DNA of 10,938 bases from an uncultured Candidatus Peregrinibacteria bacterium (GCA_913054215.1 CAJXJE010000013.1:1-10938); one strand, 5' to 3'. Positions 1 through 7,426 are shown, counted from the first letter of the stretch. Translations and numbers: made by a program. Notes: a model not told the origin generated them from the letters alone.

Positions 1-582
1 AACTTTTGCACCTGCATCATGCGCCTTGGTGATGATCGATTCAAGATCAGGTTTTACTCCAAGGACATTACTGCACCCGGTGATGGCAACGAGTTTTACT
101 CCATCAAAATTATCCCCAAAGGGGACGCCTTCGGTGTCAACAATCAATTCACCCTTATCATTAATATCTATCCACTGTATTTCGATTCCGATTTCTTCTT
201 TGAGTTGTAACCACGGAACGATGTTGCTGTGGTGTTCCAAAATAGAGAGTGCAACCTTGTCACCTTTTTGCAGGTTGGCAGCTCCCCAACTTTTGGCAAC
301 GAGGTTAATCGACTCGGTACACCCATGGGTAAAGATGGTTTCGAATGTGGCTGCATTGATAAACTGTGCAACGGTCTTTCTGGCCTCCTCATAGGCAATG
401 GTCGCCTTTTCTGCGAGCATATGCATACCTCTGTGGACGTTGGCATTCTCCGTCGTATGGAACAGGTCCATCGCATCCAGCACCATTTGGGGCTTTTGTG
501 CAGTAGCTGCTGAATCTAGGTATATAACCTCTCCAGAGCGGAGGATCGGGAATTGCCGTCGAATTTCGTCCGTATGGAGCAT
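1..582 (-). CDS. sufS: SufS-type cysteine desulfurase, N-terminal half (cut by window edge)
   Basis: This is a PLP-dependent class V aminotransferase-fold enzyme that takes sulfur from cysteine for Fe-S cluster assembly in the cytoplasm. Reading leftwards from ATG at 582 gives 194 codons, open to base 1. Visible family landmarks are YLDSAAT (residues 21-27), NVHRG (48-52), the GxTE phosphate-binding turn (87-90), EHHSNIVPW (116-124, with the His that stacks on PLP) and SNVLG (171-175). The reading ends at AHDAGAKV, just before the expected DGAQ segment, so the PLP lysine and catalytic cysteine loop lie outside the window. A SufS is about 400 residues, so roughly half is present. Two conserved motifs differ from the usual form: GCTES where GTTEA is common, and ITGCSN where ITHxSN is common. 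No Shine-Dalgarno precedes the start. It is divergent from the glycosyltransferase operon and probably unrelated to it. CsdA is a possible alternative name for the same fold. Confidence 0.9.
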   Translation of the reverse strand, partial: MLHTDEIRRQFPILRSGEVIYLDSAATAQKPQMVLDAMDLFHTTENANVHRGMHMLAEKATIAYEEARKTVAQFINAATFETIFTHGCTESINLVAKSWGAANLQKGDKVALSILEHHSNIVPWLQLKEEIGIEIQWIDINDKGELIVDTEGVPFGDNFDGVKLVAITGCSNVLGVKPDLESIITKAHDAGAKV

Positions 583-642
583 TCTGAGATGTCAGAGTAG
601 CAGATCTCTGGGACAATTCCCTCGCTTAGGCTTAGATTCTTG

Positions 643-648
643 TATAGG
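643..648 (+). promoter_or_regulatory. Weak candidate -10 for the glycosyltransferase operon
   Basis: The 75 bp gap between the divergent sufS and GT-C starts (583-657) holds TATAGG at 643-648, a 4/6 match to TATAAT. It ends nine bases before the ATG at 658. If used, transcription would start about 2-3 bases before the ATG, giving a nearly leaderless mRNA. I see no good -35 at normal spacing. The gap also contains a 5 bp inverted repeat (CAGAG 593-597, CTCTG 606-610), too weak to call. The assignment is inference. Confidence 0.25.
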
Positions 649-657
649 CTACCCCTG

Positions 658-3441
658 ATGCAACGACGAACAATTCAATTACTTTCTATCGGTCTGTTTC
701 TGGGCTTACTCCTCTGGGGTACTTGGACGTTCTTCCTCTATTTGGGTGTTGGTGTTCATGGAGCCGTATTGCTTGATAAAGAGGCTCAAGATTCGGTCGC
801 AGCGCTTTGCAATGCTGGTAGCTTTTTCTGTAGAGGGATCTATTCTCTCTTTCCGTTCATTTCTCATACACTAACGCGTGTACCGCATTTTATTTGGTAT
901 ACAGGAATATCTGCACTTGTGTATGCAGCATTCGTTTTGTGGGGATATGTACGCAACCGCAGTTGGAATCTTCAGTGGACGATGTCCCCCTGGAAGCTGC
1001 TGCTGCTTTTTGTTGGAATGATGTGGTTAATCTTTACCTGCATCAGTTATACCCAAAACGGAGCTGTGAGTATGAATACTATTGTGGAGGCGAGGCCAGA
1101 GGTCTATCAAGGAGCTGGAAGTGAAGCGATTGAAGCACTCGAAAAGAACTATAATGGGTTAAAAGAACGTGGATGTCTCACACGCATTGGCGTATTTGCT
1201 GGAGTCGCAGAGGCCAGCACTATAAACACGTGGTGTATTCAGAAATCCTTTATTACACGCGTACTGCCTCCACTACTCTTCTTGTTACTTCTCTCCTTAG
1301 AGTTTCTTGTTCTGGGTCGCGCTGTCTTGCGAAAATTCTTACGCATTACTCCGAGTGACATGCTTACAGAGTTTGTTATTTCTCTTGGAGTGGGTGCAGG
1401 TGTTTTGATAGTACTGCTGTGGCTTGGTGCTGTGACACATATCTACACAGCGCTCTTTGGGTGGCTACTTTTGCTCGCTATTCCTGTTGTGCTGTTTCGA
1501 CATTCACAGTATTGGATAGAACGTTTCTTGCACACACGTTGGTCGTTTACTGCGCGATGGCACAGTGTACTCGTTCTTCTGATTTGGTTTCTCTTAAGCT
1601 ACATTGCCTTTAACTACATCAATGTCATCAGGCCATTCCCTATTGGATGGGATGACTTGGGAAGTTATCTCAACCGCCCAAGGCTTTTGGTAAGCTATGG
1701 AAAATTCATACACTCGATGCAAAGTTTTCAGTGGGAGTACTTAACCAGCCTTGGATTTTTACTGTTTGGATTTGAAAGTATTTTTGGTGCAACGACTTCG
1801 CTGATTATTAACTGGTTCCAAGGGATTTTTGCCATACTTTCTATCTATCTCTTCGGGCGTGTACTCATGGGGCCAGGACGCGGAATCCTTGCAGCGACAA
1901 TCTATTACACATTGCCTCTTGTAGGTCACTTCTCATTCGCAGACATGAAGATTGATAATGCAGTGTTTGTGATGTCTGCACTCTCGATGTTCTGTGTATT
2001 TGAAGCACTCTTTCGACATACTGAAGATCGTCCAATGCAACGCAAATGGATACTGCTTGGCGGCCTCTTTGTAGGTCTTGCGTTCTCTATGAAGGTGACT
2101 TCCATCATGATGTTTATGGCATTGGGGACGATGATCCTTGGAATCTCGTTGCACTGGATTGCTTATCCAGCAGCACTACTGTTTGCCTGTGCTGTATTTA
2201 CACAACAAGGCTTGATTGATATCACCAAAATTGCTGAGAAGGTCGATATTAATCCAGACTCTATATCGCCATTTGCACTTACGATGACATTCATTGCTTT
2301 GGGATGCTTAGTGTTTGCTATAGCAGGATGGATGAGGCCAAAAGCTATAAAGCGGTCTGTGATAAGTGCGTTACTCCTTGTTGCAGGATTTGCGATCATG
2401 GTGTTTCCATGGGTCGAGCACAACAATATATTACATGGCAATGTCATACCGCAGTTTGAATTAAAACCACCGAATACCCTGACTCCGATCATCGATCAGT
2501 TTGGACACAGGCCAGATGTGCAGTATTCTCTTCCACCAGAACTTGCGACGGATGGTACTAATGCTCGTTGCAAGTCTACTGCAGGAAAAGAAGAACTCGA
2601 CCGTTACTGGGGAATCAATCACCGTGGCTGGAGTCACTATTTGGGATTGCCGTGGAGATCGGTAATGAACTTAGATCATGCTGGATATTATGTAACGACT
2701 GCACCGGCACTGTTACTGTTCCCACTCTTACTCCTCCTTCCATTTTTCTGGAAAAAAGAAGGGAAGTGGCTTCGGTGGATGTGGGTGAGCACCGTATTTT
2801 TATTGGTGCAGTGGGTGTTCTTTGCTAATGGAATTCCGTGGTATGGCATCGGTACTTTTGTAGGGCTTGTACTCTGTCTGGAGGCATTGGTTGCAAAAGC
2901 TCCTGATAGACTTAGCCGAACTTTGGCTGGTGTGCTGATGGTGTTATCTATCCTTGTTTGCCTTGGTATGCGCTTTTGGCAATTTGAGTCACAGCGCAAC
3001 TTGTTTGAGTATCCTATCGGAAAGATTTCTGCAGAGACTATACGAGAACGAACTATTCCGTATTACGATGATATAACAGATATTGTACTTGAGCGCAGTA
3101 AACGTTTTCCAGATCGGCCGATGCTGTATCGCATTGGTACGTTCTTGCCGTACTTCGTTCCAAAGAATTTGGAATTGATTGGTGTGACCGATCATCAGCT
3201 CGACACCTTCAATTGTCTGTATCAAGAGGAAGACAACGCACTGACGCTACAGAGATTAAAGGCACTTGGTTTTAACAGCATCGTCTTTGATACGAATACT
3301 GCAACTATTGAAAAAGATCTTAGTGGCTCTTTACACCAGAAAGTGCAACGGCTCACAAACTTCCTCAACAGTAAAGAGGCCGGTCTTGAAGTAGTGATAT
3401 TCGATCCCAAAGGTGGTGTTGCATTCCTCCTCATTCCCTAA
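658..3441 (+). CDS. Large GT-C fold membrane glycosyltransferase (PMT/ArnT-like)
   Basis: A 927-residue multi-pass membrane protein, most likely a polyprenyl-phosphate-sugar-dependent glycosyltransferase acting on the outer face of the membrane. The core (about 305-760) shows GT-C hallmarks: a transmembrane helix, then the acidic pair D332-D333 in GWDDLGSYL at the start of an external loop; then SFADMKIDNA (D429, D433) and a GLFVGLAFSMKVTS helix, as in the PMT_2/GT39-like group. It has two additions. A roughly 300-residue N-terminal module has several helices and external loops with Cys pairs (C51/C58, C173/C193). A C-terminal soluble domain (about 770-927) follows the last helix. At 927 residues it is well above a typical 500-600 residue family member. 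ATG 658 was chosen over an in-frame TTG at 640, which adds only six residues. The stop overlaps the next start (TAATG). Substrate and acceptor are unknown. Confidence 0.8.
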   Translation: MQRRTIQLLSIGLFLGLLLWGTWTFFLYLGVGVHGAVLLDKEAQDSVAALCNAGSFFCRGIYSLFPFISHTLTRVPHFIWYTGISALVYAAFVLWGYVRNRSWNLQWTMSPWKLLLLFVGMMWLIFTCISYTQNGAVSMNTIVEARPEVYQGAGSEAIEALEKNYNGLKERGCLTRIGVFAGVAEASTINTWCIQKSFITRVLPPLLFLLLLSLEFLVLGRAVLRKFLRITPSDMLTEFVISLGVGAGVLIVLLWLGAVTHIYTALFGWLLLLAIPVVLFRHSQYWIERFLHTRWSFTARWHSVLVLLIWFLLSYIAFNYINVIRPFPIGWDDLGSYLNRPRLLVSYGKFIHSMQSFQWEYLTSLGFLLFGFESIFGATTSLIINWFQGIFAILSIYLFGRVLMGPGRGILAATIYYTLPLVGHFSFADMKIDNAVFVMSALSMFCVFEALFRHTEDRPMQRKWILLGGLFVGLAFSMKVTSIMMFMALGTMILGISLHWIAYPAALLFACAVFTQQGLIDITKIAEKVDINPDSISPFALTMTFIALGCLVFAIAGWMRPKAIKRSVISALLLVAGFAIMVFPWVEHNNILHGNVIPQFELKPPNTLTPIIDQFGHRPDVQYSLPPELATDGTNARCKSTAGKEELDRYWGINHRGWSHYLGLPWRSVMNLDHAGYYVTTAPALLLFPLLLLLPFFWKKEGKWLRWMWVSTVFLLVQWVFFANGIPWYGIGTFVGLVLCLEALVAKAPDRLSRTLAGVLMVLSILVCLGMRFWQFESQRNLFEYPIGKISAETIRERTIPYYDDITDIVLERSKRFPDRPMLYRIGTFLPYFVPKNLELIGVTDHQLDTFNCLYQEEDNALTLQRLKALGFNSIVFDTNTATIEKDLSGSLHQKVQRLTNFLNSKEAGLEVVIFDPKGGVAFLLIP

Positions 3442-4109
3442 TGAAAATTATCGCAGTGATACCGGCATATAATGAAGGCAAGCGCGTGGGCAACGTAGTG
3501 ATGGATGCAAAGAAGTATGTTGATACAGTCATTGTGGTAGATGACGGATCAACAGATGATACTAAGAAGTATGCAGAGAAAGCAGGTGCCATTGTGCTTA
3601 GTCATATAGAGAATTGCGGTGCGGGAGCTGCTACCATGACGGGCATTGATGCAGCGCGGGAACTTGGTGCGCAGATCATAGTGACCCTTGATGCAGATGA
3701 GCAACATAGCTCGGATGATATCCCTGCTCTTCTAGAACCTATCAAAGCGAACAAAGCAGACATCGTGTTTGCAAATAGATTTGGTCAGCGCAATAGTATT
3801 CCCTTTATTCGACGTCTCTTTAATGGACTCGGAAACTTTATTACCTTTGCTGCGACAGGGAAGTGGATCAAAGATAGTCAGTGTGGATTTAAAGTATTTG
3901 GTCCAAAAGCGGTGAAGCAAGTTGATCTACGCATGAGTGGGTATGAGTTTTGTACGGAGATTGTTCGAGAATGCGCTCAACACCACTGGCGTACAGCAGA
4001 AATTCCTGCAAAAGTGTTGTATTCTGAATACACCCTTGCCAAGGGACAGTCATTTGCCAATGGCATTCGCACTGCACTCAAAATTCTTCTCCGTTCTTTT
4101 CTCCGCTAA
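3441..4109 (+). CDS. GT2 family glycosyltransferase, DPM1/polyprenyl-phosphate sugar synthase-like
   Basis: A 222-residue soluble GT-A fold enzyme. It opens with IPAYNEG (residues 7-13), has VVDDGSTDDT (32-41) for nucleotide binding and the metal-binding DAD at 84-86 (DADEQH, usually DADGQH), then a conserved DSQCGFKVF segment and a GYEFCTEI motif that fits the acceptor side of DPM1/DPG synthases. The length matches the short, membrane-anchor-free DPM1 class. Such enzymes move a sugar from a nucleotide donor to polyprenyl phosphate on the cytoplasmic face. The gene overlaps the upstream GT-C gene by one base and sits 3 bp before a DUF2304 gene, which fits production of the lipid-linked donor used by the GT-C enzyme. 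That link is inference; the sugar cannot be read from the sequence. No Shine-Dalgarno is present. Confidence 0.85.
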   Translation: MKIIAVIPAYNEGKRVGNVVMDAKKYVDTVIVVDDGSTDDTKKYAEKAGAIVLSHIENCGAGAATMTGIDAARELGAQIIVTLDADEQHSSDDIPALLEPIKANKADIVFANRFGQRNSIPFIRRLFNGLGNFITFAATGKWIKDSQCGFKVFGPKAVKQVDLRMSGYEFCTEIVRECAQHHWRTAEIPAKVLYSEYTLAKGQSFANGIRTALKILLRSFLR

Positions 4110-4112
4110 CCT

Positions 4113-4451
4113 ATGGAGTTCACTGCCTATCAGATTATTACACCATTGGCTGGATTCGTTGCCATTACCTACGCATGGAATCTTGTGTTACGACAGAAGA
4201 AAACATTGTGGGAAGCTATCCTTTGGACTATTTTTTGGGGAAGTATCATTTCTATTGCCATTTATCCTGAGTCACTCAATTACCTTTCGAAGTTCACTGG
4301 TATTAAAGATCGTGAGAATGCAGTCCTTGTTACGACGATTGCCGTTTTACTCTTCATTGTCTTTTACCTTATTATTCGCATAGAGGCTTTGGAGCAGAGA
4401 CAGACGAGGGTAATACGGAAATTAGCGTTGAAAGATTTAGATAAAAAATAA
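4113..4451 (+). CDS. DUF2304 family small membrane protein
   Basis: A 112-residue protein with three hydrophobic segments (about 7-24, 35-52 and 68-88). It ends in a short charged tail with a helical, coiled-coil-like stretch (RIEALEQRQTR) and many basic residues. The size, the helix layout and the GIKDRENA turn before helix 3 match DUF2304, a family often encoded directly after DPM1-like GT2 genes. Here it starts 3 bp after the GT2 stop, so translational coupling is likely. A reasonable inference is that it is the membrane partner of the GT2, tethering it or helping with polyprenyl-phosphate access. The biochemical role of the family is not established to my knowledge. The sequence before the start is pyrimidine-rich and lacks a Shine-Dalgarno. 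Confidence 0.75.
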   Translation: MEFTAYQIITPLAGFVAITYAWNLVLRQKKTLWEAILWTIFWGSIISIAIYPESLNYLSKFTGIKDRENAVLVTTIAVLLFIVFYLIIRIEALEQRQTRVIRKLALKDLDKK

Positions 4452-4457
4452 ACAAAA

Positions 4458-4506
4458 GGCGTAGGAGTAGGGCGTAGGGTCCTACCCCCAACCCCCTACC
4501 CCCTAT
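4458..4506. repeat. GC-rich imperfect inverted repeat built of ~7 bp units
   Basis: This fills most of the 59 bp gap between the DUF2304 gene and the next GT4. The left arm is G-rich, with GGCGTAGG at 4458-4465 and again at 4471-4478. The right arm is C-rich with an exact 7 bp phase: CTACCCC (4482-4488), CAACCCC (4489-4495), CTACCCC (4496-4502). The arms can pair imperfectly around GTAG-ggtc-CTAC at 4474-4485. The minus strand of the right arm reads G5-TA-G5-TT-G5-TA-G2, a candidate G-quadruplex on the template strand. It ends a few bases before the ATG at 4511 and has no following T-tract, so it does not look like an intrinsic terminator. It could affect translation start or polymerase passage; that is inference. 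Confidence 0.7.
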
Positions 4507-4510
4507 CATT

Positions 4511-5620
4511 ATGAAAACTATCCTTCTGATATCACCATATTGGAAAGAGCAACACCGCTGGATGGTGAGTTCGGTAAAACTTGCAGAGCTTTGGCAGCGC
4601 ATAGGATTCAACGTCATCGCAGTGTGTATGGGGTCCGAGTCTAAAGTTGATCGAGTAAGTGATACACTGACAGTGCACTATCGAAAAGATTTCTTTCTAA
4701 AAGATCCATGGAACTATGGCATCGCGCTTGGATTTACGGGATACGTTCGCAAGCTCATTAGAAAAGAGAAGCCTGATTATATTGTCTGTAATAAATTATT
4801 ATTTTGGACATCGTTTAGTGTAATCGCTCTTCGGTTGACTGGTCACAAGGTATTGGTTTTGACAGATGCGTTTGTGGGGATCAACTGGTGGCCGCGGGGA
4901 TGGCTGCCCAAAGTGTGTGCTGCGATTTATGCTAATACTGGCGGTTGGCTTATCCTTCTCTGTGCGTCACGTGTGGTGACATTCCATCCTCAGCCTACAT
5001 GTTTACTGCGTCGTCTTCTAATCCACAAAAAAACACAGGTGATTCCTACAGGGATTGATTCTAAAGAGTGGAAAGTGGAAAGTGGAAAGTGGAAAAAGAA
5101 TGACGAGATTGTTGTGTCATATGTAGGTCGATTGGAATCTATCAAAGGAGTTGATGATTTTTTGGCGGCTGTTGTACCACTCAAGAAAGAACATGAGGAT
5201 CTGAATATACAAGTTGTTGGTTGGTATAAGGATAACCATCCTCTTGTAGAGCAGTACCAGCGTGACGTGAAGTTCACGGGGCTTCGTAACGATATTCCAG
5301 AGATACTTGGCGCGACAGATATTTTTGTCATGCCGAGCCATAGTGAGGGATTGAGTAATGCAATCATGGAAGCGATGAGTAGTCGTTGTGCGTGCGTCGT
5401 CTCGGAAGTTGGAGGCAATACCTATCTTGTACAAAACGGCGTGTCCGGTTTCTGTTTTCCTGCGGGAGACCGCGAGGCTTTGGCTGCACATGTATCGCGT
5501 TTGATGGATGACCCTGCAAAGCGCAAGTCGATGGGGGAGGCTGCGCGTAAACGTATTGAAGAAGTATTCGATTGGAAGATTGTCGGAAAGAAATATCAAG
5601 AACTCTTTGAATCCCTATGA
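4511..5620 (+). CDS. GT4 family glycosyltransferase
   Basis: A 369-residue GT-B retaining glycosyltransferase. The N-terminal acceptor domain covers about 1-175 and the C-terminal nucleotide-sugar domain (Glycos_transf_1) about 195-365. Diagnostic features are IPTGIDS at the domain junction (near 177-183), YVGRLESIKGV (the GRL..KG donor loop) and an intact E-x7-E motif (E279 and E287 in SEGLSNAIMEAM), followed by the VGG-x7-G donor loop. An in-frame 28 bp heptamer repeat lengthens the linker right after the IPTGID motif. The N-terminal domain has a hydrophobic stretch near 95-155 that may lie on the membrane. The gene follows the GC-rich repeat with no Shine-Dalgarno and overlaps the next GT4 by 4 bp. 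It probably adds one sugar to a lipid-linked or growing glycan in the cytoplasm. Donor and acceptor are unknown. Confidence 0.88.
   Translation: MKTILLISPYWKEQHRWMVSSVKLAELWQRIGFNVIAVCMGSESKVDRVSDTLTVHYRKDFFLKDPWNYGIALGFTGYVRKLIRKEKPDYIVCNKLLFWTSFSVIALRLTGHKVLVLTDAFVGINWWPRGWLPKVCAAIYANTGGWLILLCASRVVTFHPQPTCLLRRLLIHKKTQVIPTGIDSKEWKVESGKWKKNDEIVVSYVGRLESIKGVDDFLAAVVPLKKEHEDLNIQVVGWYKDNHPLVEQYQRDVKFTGLRNDIPEILGATDIFVMPSHSEGLSNAIMEAMSSRCACVVSEVGGNTYLVQNGVSGFCFPAGDREALAAHVSRLMDDPAKRKSMGEAARKRIEEVFDWKIVGKKYQELFESL
5068..5095 (+). repeat. Four perfect tandem GTGGAAA heptamers inside a GT4 gene
   Basis: Units at 5068-5074, 5075-5081, 5082-5088 and 5089-5095 are identical. Because 7 is not a multiple of 3, the reading frame cycles through all three phases and gives WKVESGKWKK at the inter-domain linker. 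GTGGAAA has no stop in any forward phase, so the array can be carried in a coding region. It is of the short tandemly repeated heptanucleotide type known from cyanobacteria. Confidence 0.95.
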
Positions 5621-6645
5621 AAAAGATCGTCATCTTATCGGCTTTCCTAAGCCCTCTTCGCTCTGGTGCAGAGGCGTGTGCAGAAGAAGTTCCTTTGGCA
5701 CTAGAAGGTCAGTATGACTTCACCATCATCACCGCTCGTATGCGCAAGGGGTTGCCAAAAAAAGATAAGCTACAGGGAAAGATTCCCGTAATTCGTGTTG
5801 GATTTGGCTGTACGTTTGATAAGTGGCTGTTTCCATTCTTGGCACCACTCGCTACTCGAAAACTCAAACCCGATGTGATTCACGCAGTCCTCGAGACCTA
5901 CGCAGGACTTGCACTTGTTTTTTGCAAAGCACCGAAGAAGATTCTTACCTGTCAGACGACCAATCGATCACTCCTCAAAGGGCTCATAGTACGGTCTGCA
6001 GATCAAGTTACGTGTATTAGTAGAGCACTCGCAGAAATCATTCAGGGATTGGGGTGCAACAGTGTCCTTCTTATCTCCAATGGAATTCATGCAGCAGAGC
6101 TTGCTGATGCGGGACTGAATGAGGAACGCATTCCAGGTTCTGTATTGTTTGTTGGTCGACTCGAGAAGATGAAGGGTATTGATACCTTATTACAGGCAGT
6201 TGCTAAGGTGCCTGGTGTGACTTTGGACATCGTTGGCGATGGATCGCAGAAAGAGCTGCTTCAGAATTTAACAACAGATTTAGGTATAACAGATCGTGTA
6301 CAGTTTCTTGGATACCTTCCACCAGAGTCTCTTGCAAAGCACTACGCACGTGCGCAGGTGTTCTGCGGACTGAGCAGGTCTGAAGCATTGGGCAATGTGT
6401 TCCTCGAAGCACAAGCCGCAGGGTGTGCGGTGATTGGAACATCAGTTGGTGGTATTCCTGATATTCTGGATCATGAAAAGACTGGACTTATTGTAGCTCC
6501 AGATAATGCAGACGCTGCTGCGCAAGCTATCAACCGAATAATGGAAGATACGGATCTTCGCAATAGGATTCAAGAAGCAAGCGCTGCACGTGCGCAAGCG
6601 TTTGATTGGAGTGTGATCGCTGCGCAGTACGCGAAGCTCTACTAA
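5617..6645 (+). CDS. GT4 family glycosyltransferase
   Basis: A 342-residue GT-B enzyme, slightly short for GT4. It has an N-terminal domain with a Gly-containing loop (PLRSGAEACAEE, residues 13-24), a PDVIHA strand, the ISNGIH junction, FVGRLEKMKGIDTLL (donor-binding loop with the conserved Arg and Lys), DIVGDG, and an intact E-x7-E (E256 and E264 in SEALGNVFLEAQ) followed by VGGIPDIL. The N-terminus shares the start of its layout with many surface-glycan GT4s, but the substrate cannot be told. It starts inside the stop of the upstream GT4 (ATGA, 4 bp), so it is co-transcribed and probably coupled. It is the last gene of the operon. Its stop codon overlaps the end of rmlA on the other strand by 4 bp, with no terminator-like hairpin visible. 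Confidence 0.88.
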   Translation: MKKIVILSAFLSPLRSGAEACAEEVPLALEGQYDFTIITARMRKGLPKKDKLQGKIPVIRVGFGCTFDKWLFPFLAPLATRKLKPDVIHAVLETYAGLALVFCKAPKKILTCQTTNRSLLKGLIVRSADQVTCISRALAEIIQGLGCNSVLLISNGIHAAELADAGLNEERIPGSVLFVGRLEKMKGIDTLLQAVAKVPGVTLDIVGDGSQKELLQNLTTDLGITDRVQFLGYLPPESLAKHYARAQVFCGLSRSEALGNVFLEAQAAGCAVIGTSVGGIPDILDHEKTGLIVAPDNADAAAQAINRIMEDTDLRNRIQEASAARAQAFDWSVIAAQYAKLY

Positions 6646-7391
6646 GCTACTTTCACAGCTTCTGTAACAGCAGGCTTTACCGCTGCGAGCTTTCGTTCAC
6701 GTACGAGGATTGCTGCGCGGTGCAAACTTTCGAATGTTCCTGCATCAATCCATTCATCTGTAAGTTCTGAGTATCCGAGCTTGCCTTGGTCTAAGTACCA
6801 CTTGGTGACATCGGTAATCTCGAGTTCTCCACGTGCAGAAGGCTGCATGGTGCGGATGAATTCAAAACACGTATTGTCATAGAGGTAACATCCAGTTTGT
6901 GCGAGGTCGCTACGAGGAGTCTCTGGCTTCTCTTCTATGGATACTACTTTGTCACCATCGACTTCTACCACACCGAATCGCTTTGGGTCTGGTACCTGCT
7001 TTACAAAGATATGTCCTCCACCGGTAAATGCACGGATGTATTGAGAAATATTATCAAAGTAGATGTTATCTCCAAGAAGTGCACACACACTGTCGCCTGC
7101 GGCAAACTCTTCTGCCATACCAAGAGCTTGGGCGATTCCTTTTGGTTCGTCTTGTACACGGTACGTAAACTTACAGTTGAACTTGCTTCCACTTCCTAGG
7201 AACCCAGTCATCTGGTCGATGTTCTCTGGTCCCGTAATCACCATGATCTCGGTTATACCACCACTTAGAAGAGTCTGAAGAGGGTAGAAGATCAGAGGCT
7301 GATCATAAACGGGCAGCAGCGACTTATTCGTCACTTCTGTGAGTGGGCGCAGTCTTGTGCCCAGTCCGCCGCAGATGAGAACTCCTTTCAT
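6642..7391 (-). CDS. rmlA: Glucose-1-phosphate thymidylyltransferase RmlA (short form)
   Basis: Converts glucose-1-phosphate and dTTP to dTDP-glucose, the first step to dTDP-deoxysugars, in the cytoplasm. The 249 residues show the nucleotidyltransferase signature GGLGTRLRPLT (8-18), K23 in NKSLLPV, QDEPKGIAQA (80-89), the metal-binding LGDN (106-109, D108), IEEKP (152-156), RGELEITDV (187-195) and the second metal Asp in WIDAGT (214-219, D216). It is about 40 residues shorter than E. coli RmlA; the missing part is mainly the C-terminal tail, as in short archaeal and CPR forms. The first motif reads ICGG instead of the usual LAGG. ATG 7391 was chosen because the signature begins at once; an upstream in-frame GTG at 7532 would overlap rmlB. 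It is divergent from rmlB and convergent with the GT operon. Confidence 0.93.
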   Translation of the reverse strand: MKGVLICGGLGTRLRPLTEVTNKSLLPVYDQPLIFYPLQTLLSGGITEIMVITGPENIDQMTGFLGSGSKFNCKFTYRVQDEPKGIAQALGMAEEFAAGDSVCALLGDNIYFDNISQYIRAFTGGGHIFVKQVPDPKRFGVVEVDGDKVVSIEEKPETPRSDLAQTGCYLYDNTCFEFIRTMQPSARGELEITDVTKWYLDQGKLGYSELTDEWIDAGTFESLHRAAILVRERKLAAVKPAVTEAVKVA

Positions 7392-7397
7392 GGGGTA

Positions 7398-7426
7398 AGT
7401 ATCGCAGAAAGCGTGAAATATGCTAA
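7398..7426 (-). promoter_or_regulatory. Candidate rmlA promoter
   Basis: On the minus strand TTAGCA (7426-7421, 4/6 to TTGACA) and GATACT (7403-7398, 4/6 to TATAAT) are separated by 17 bp. The -10 ends six bases before the rmlA ATG, so the transcript would start at or next to the ATG (leaderless). The -35 lies inside the left copy of the 16 bp direct repeat. Pattern match only. Confidence 0.35.

Noticed and set aside
19..513. Plus-strand open frames opposite the left-end gene
   Set aside because: The minus-strand frame from 582 to 1 reads as an unbroken SufS with family motifs; the plus frames are shadows.
640..657. TTG start six codons upstream for the GT-C protein
   Set aside because: TTG is a weaker start, the extra residues add no feature, and the proposed -10 would lie inside the extension. 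ATG 658 is preferred but not proven.
4458..4510. Intrinsic terminator after the DUF2304 gene
   Set aside because: An inverted repeat is present but no T-tract follows it on the plus strand, and the next gene starts at once.
4990..5599. Long minus-strand open frames opposite the first GT4 gene (up to 160 codons)
   Set aside because: They lie fully antisense to a clear GT4 with intact motifs, show low-complexity or unpatterned protein, and match no family I recognise.
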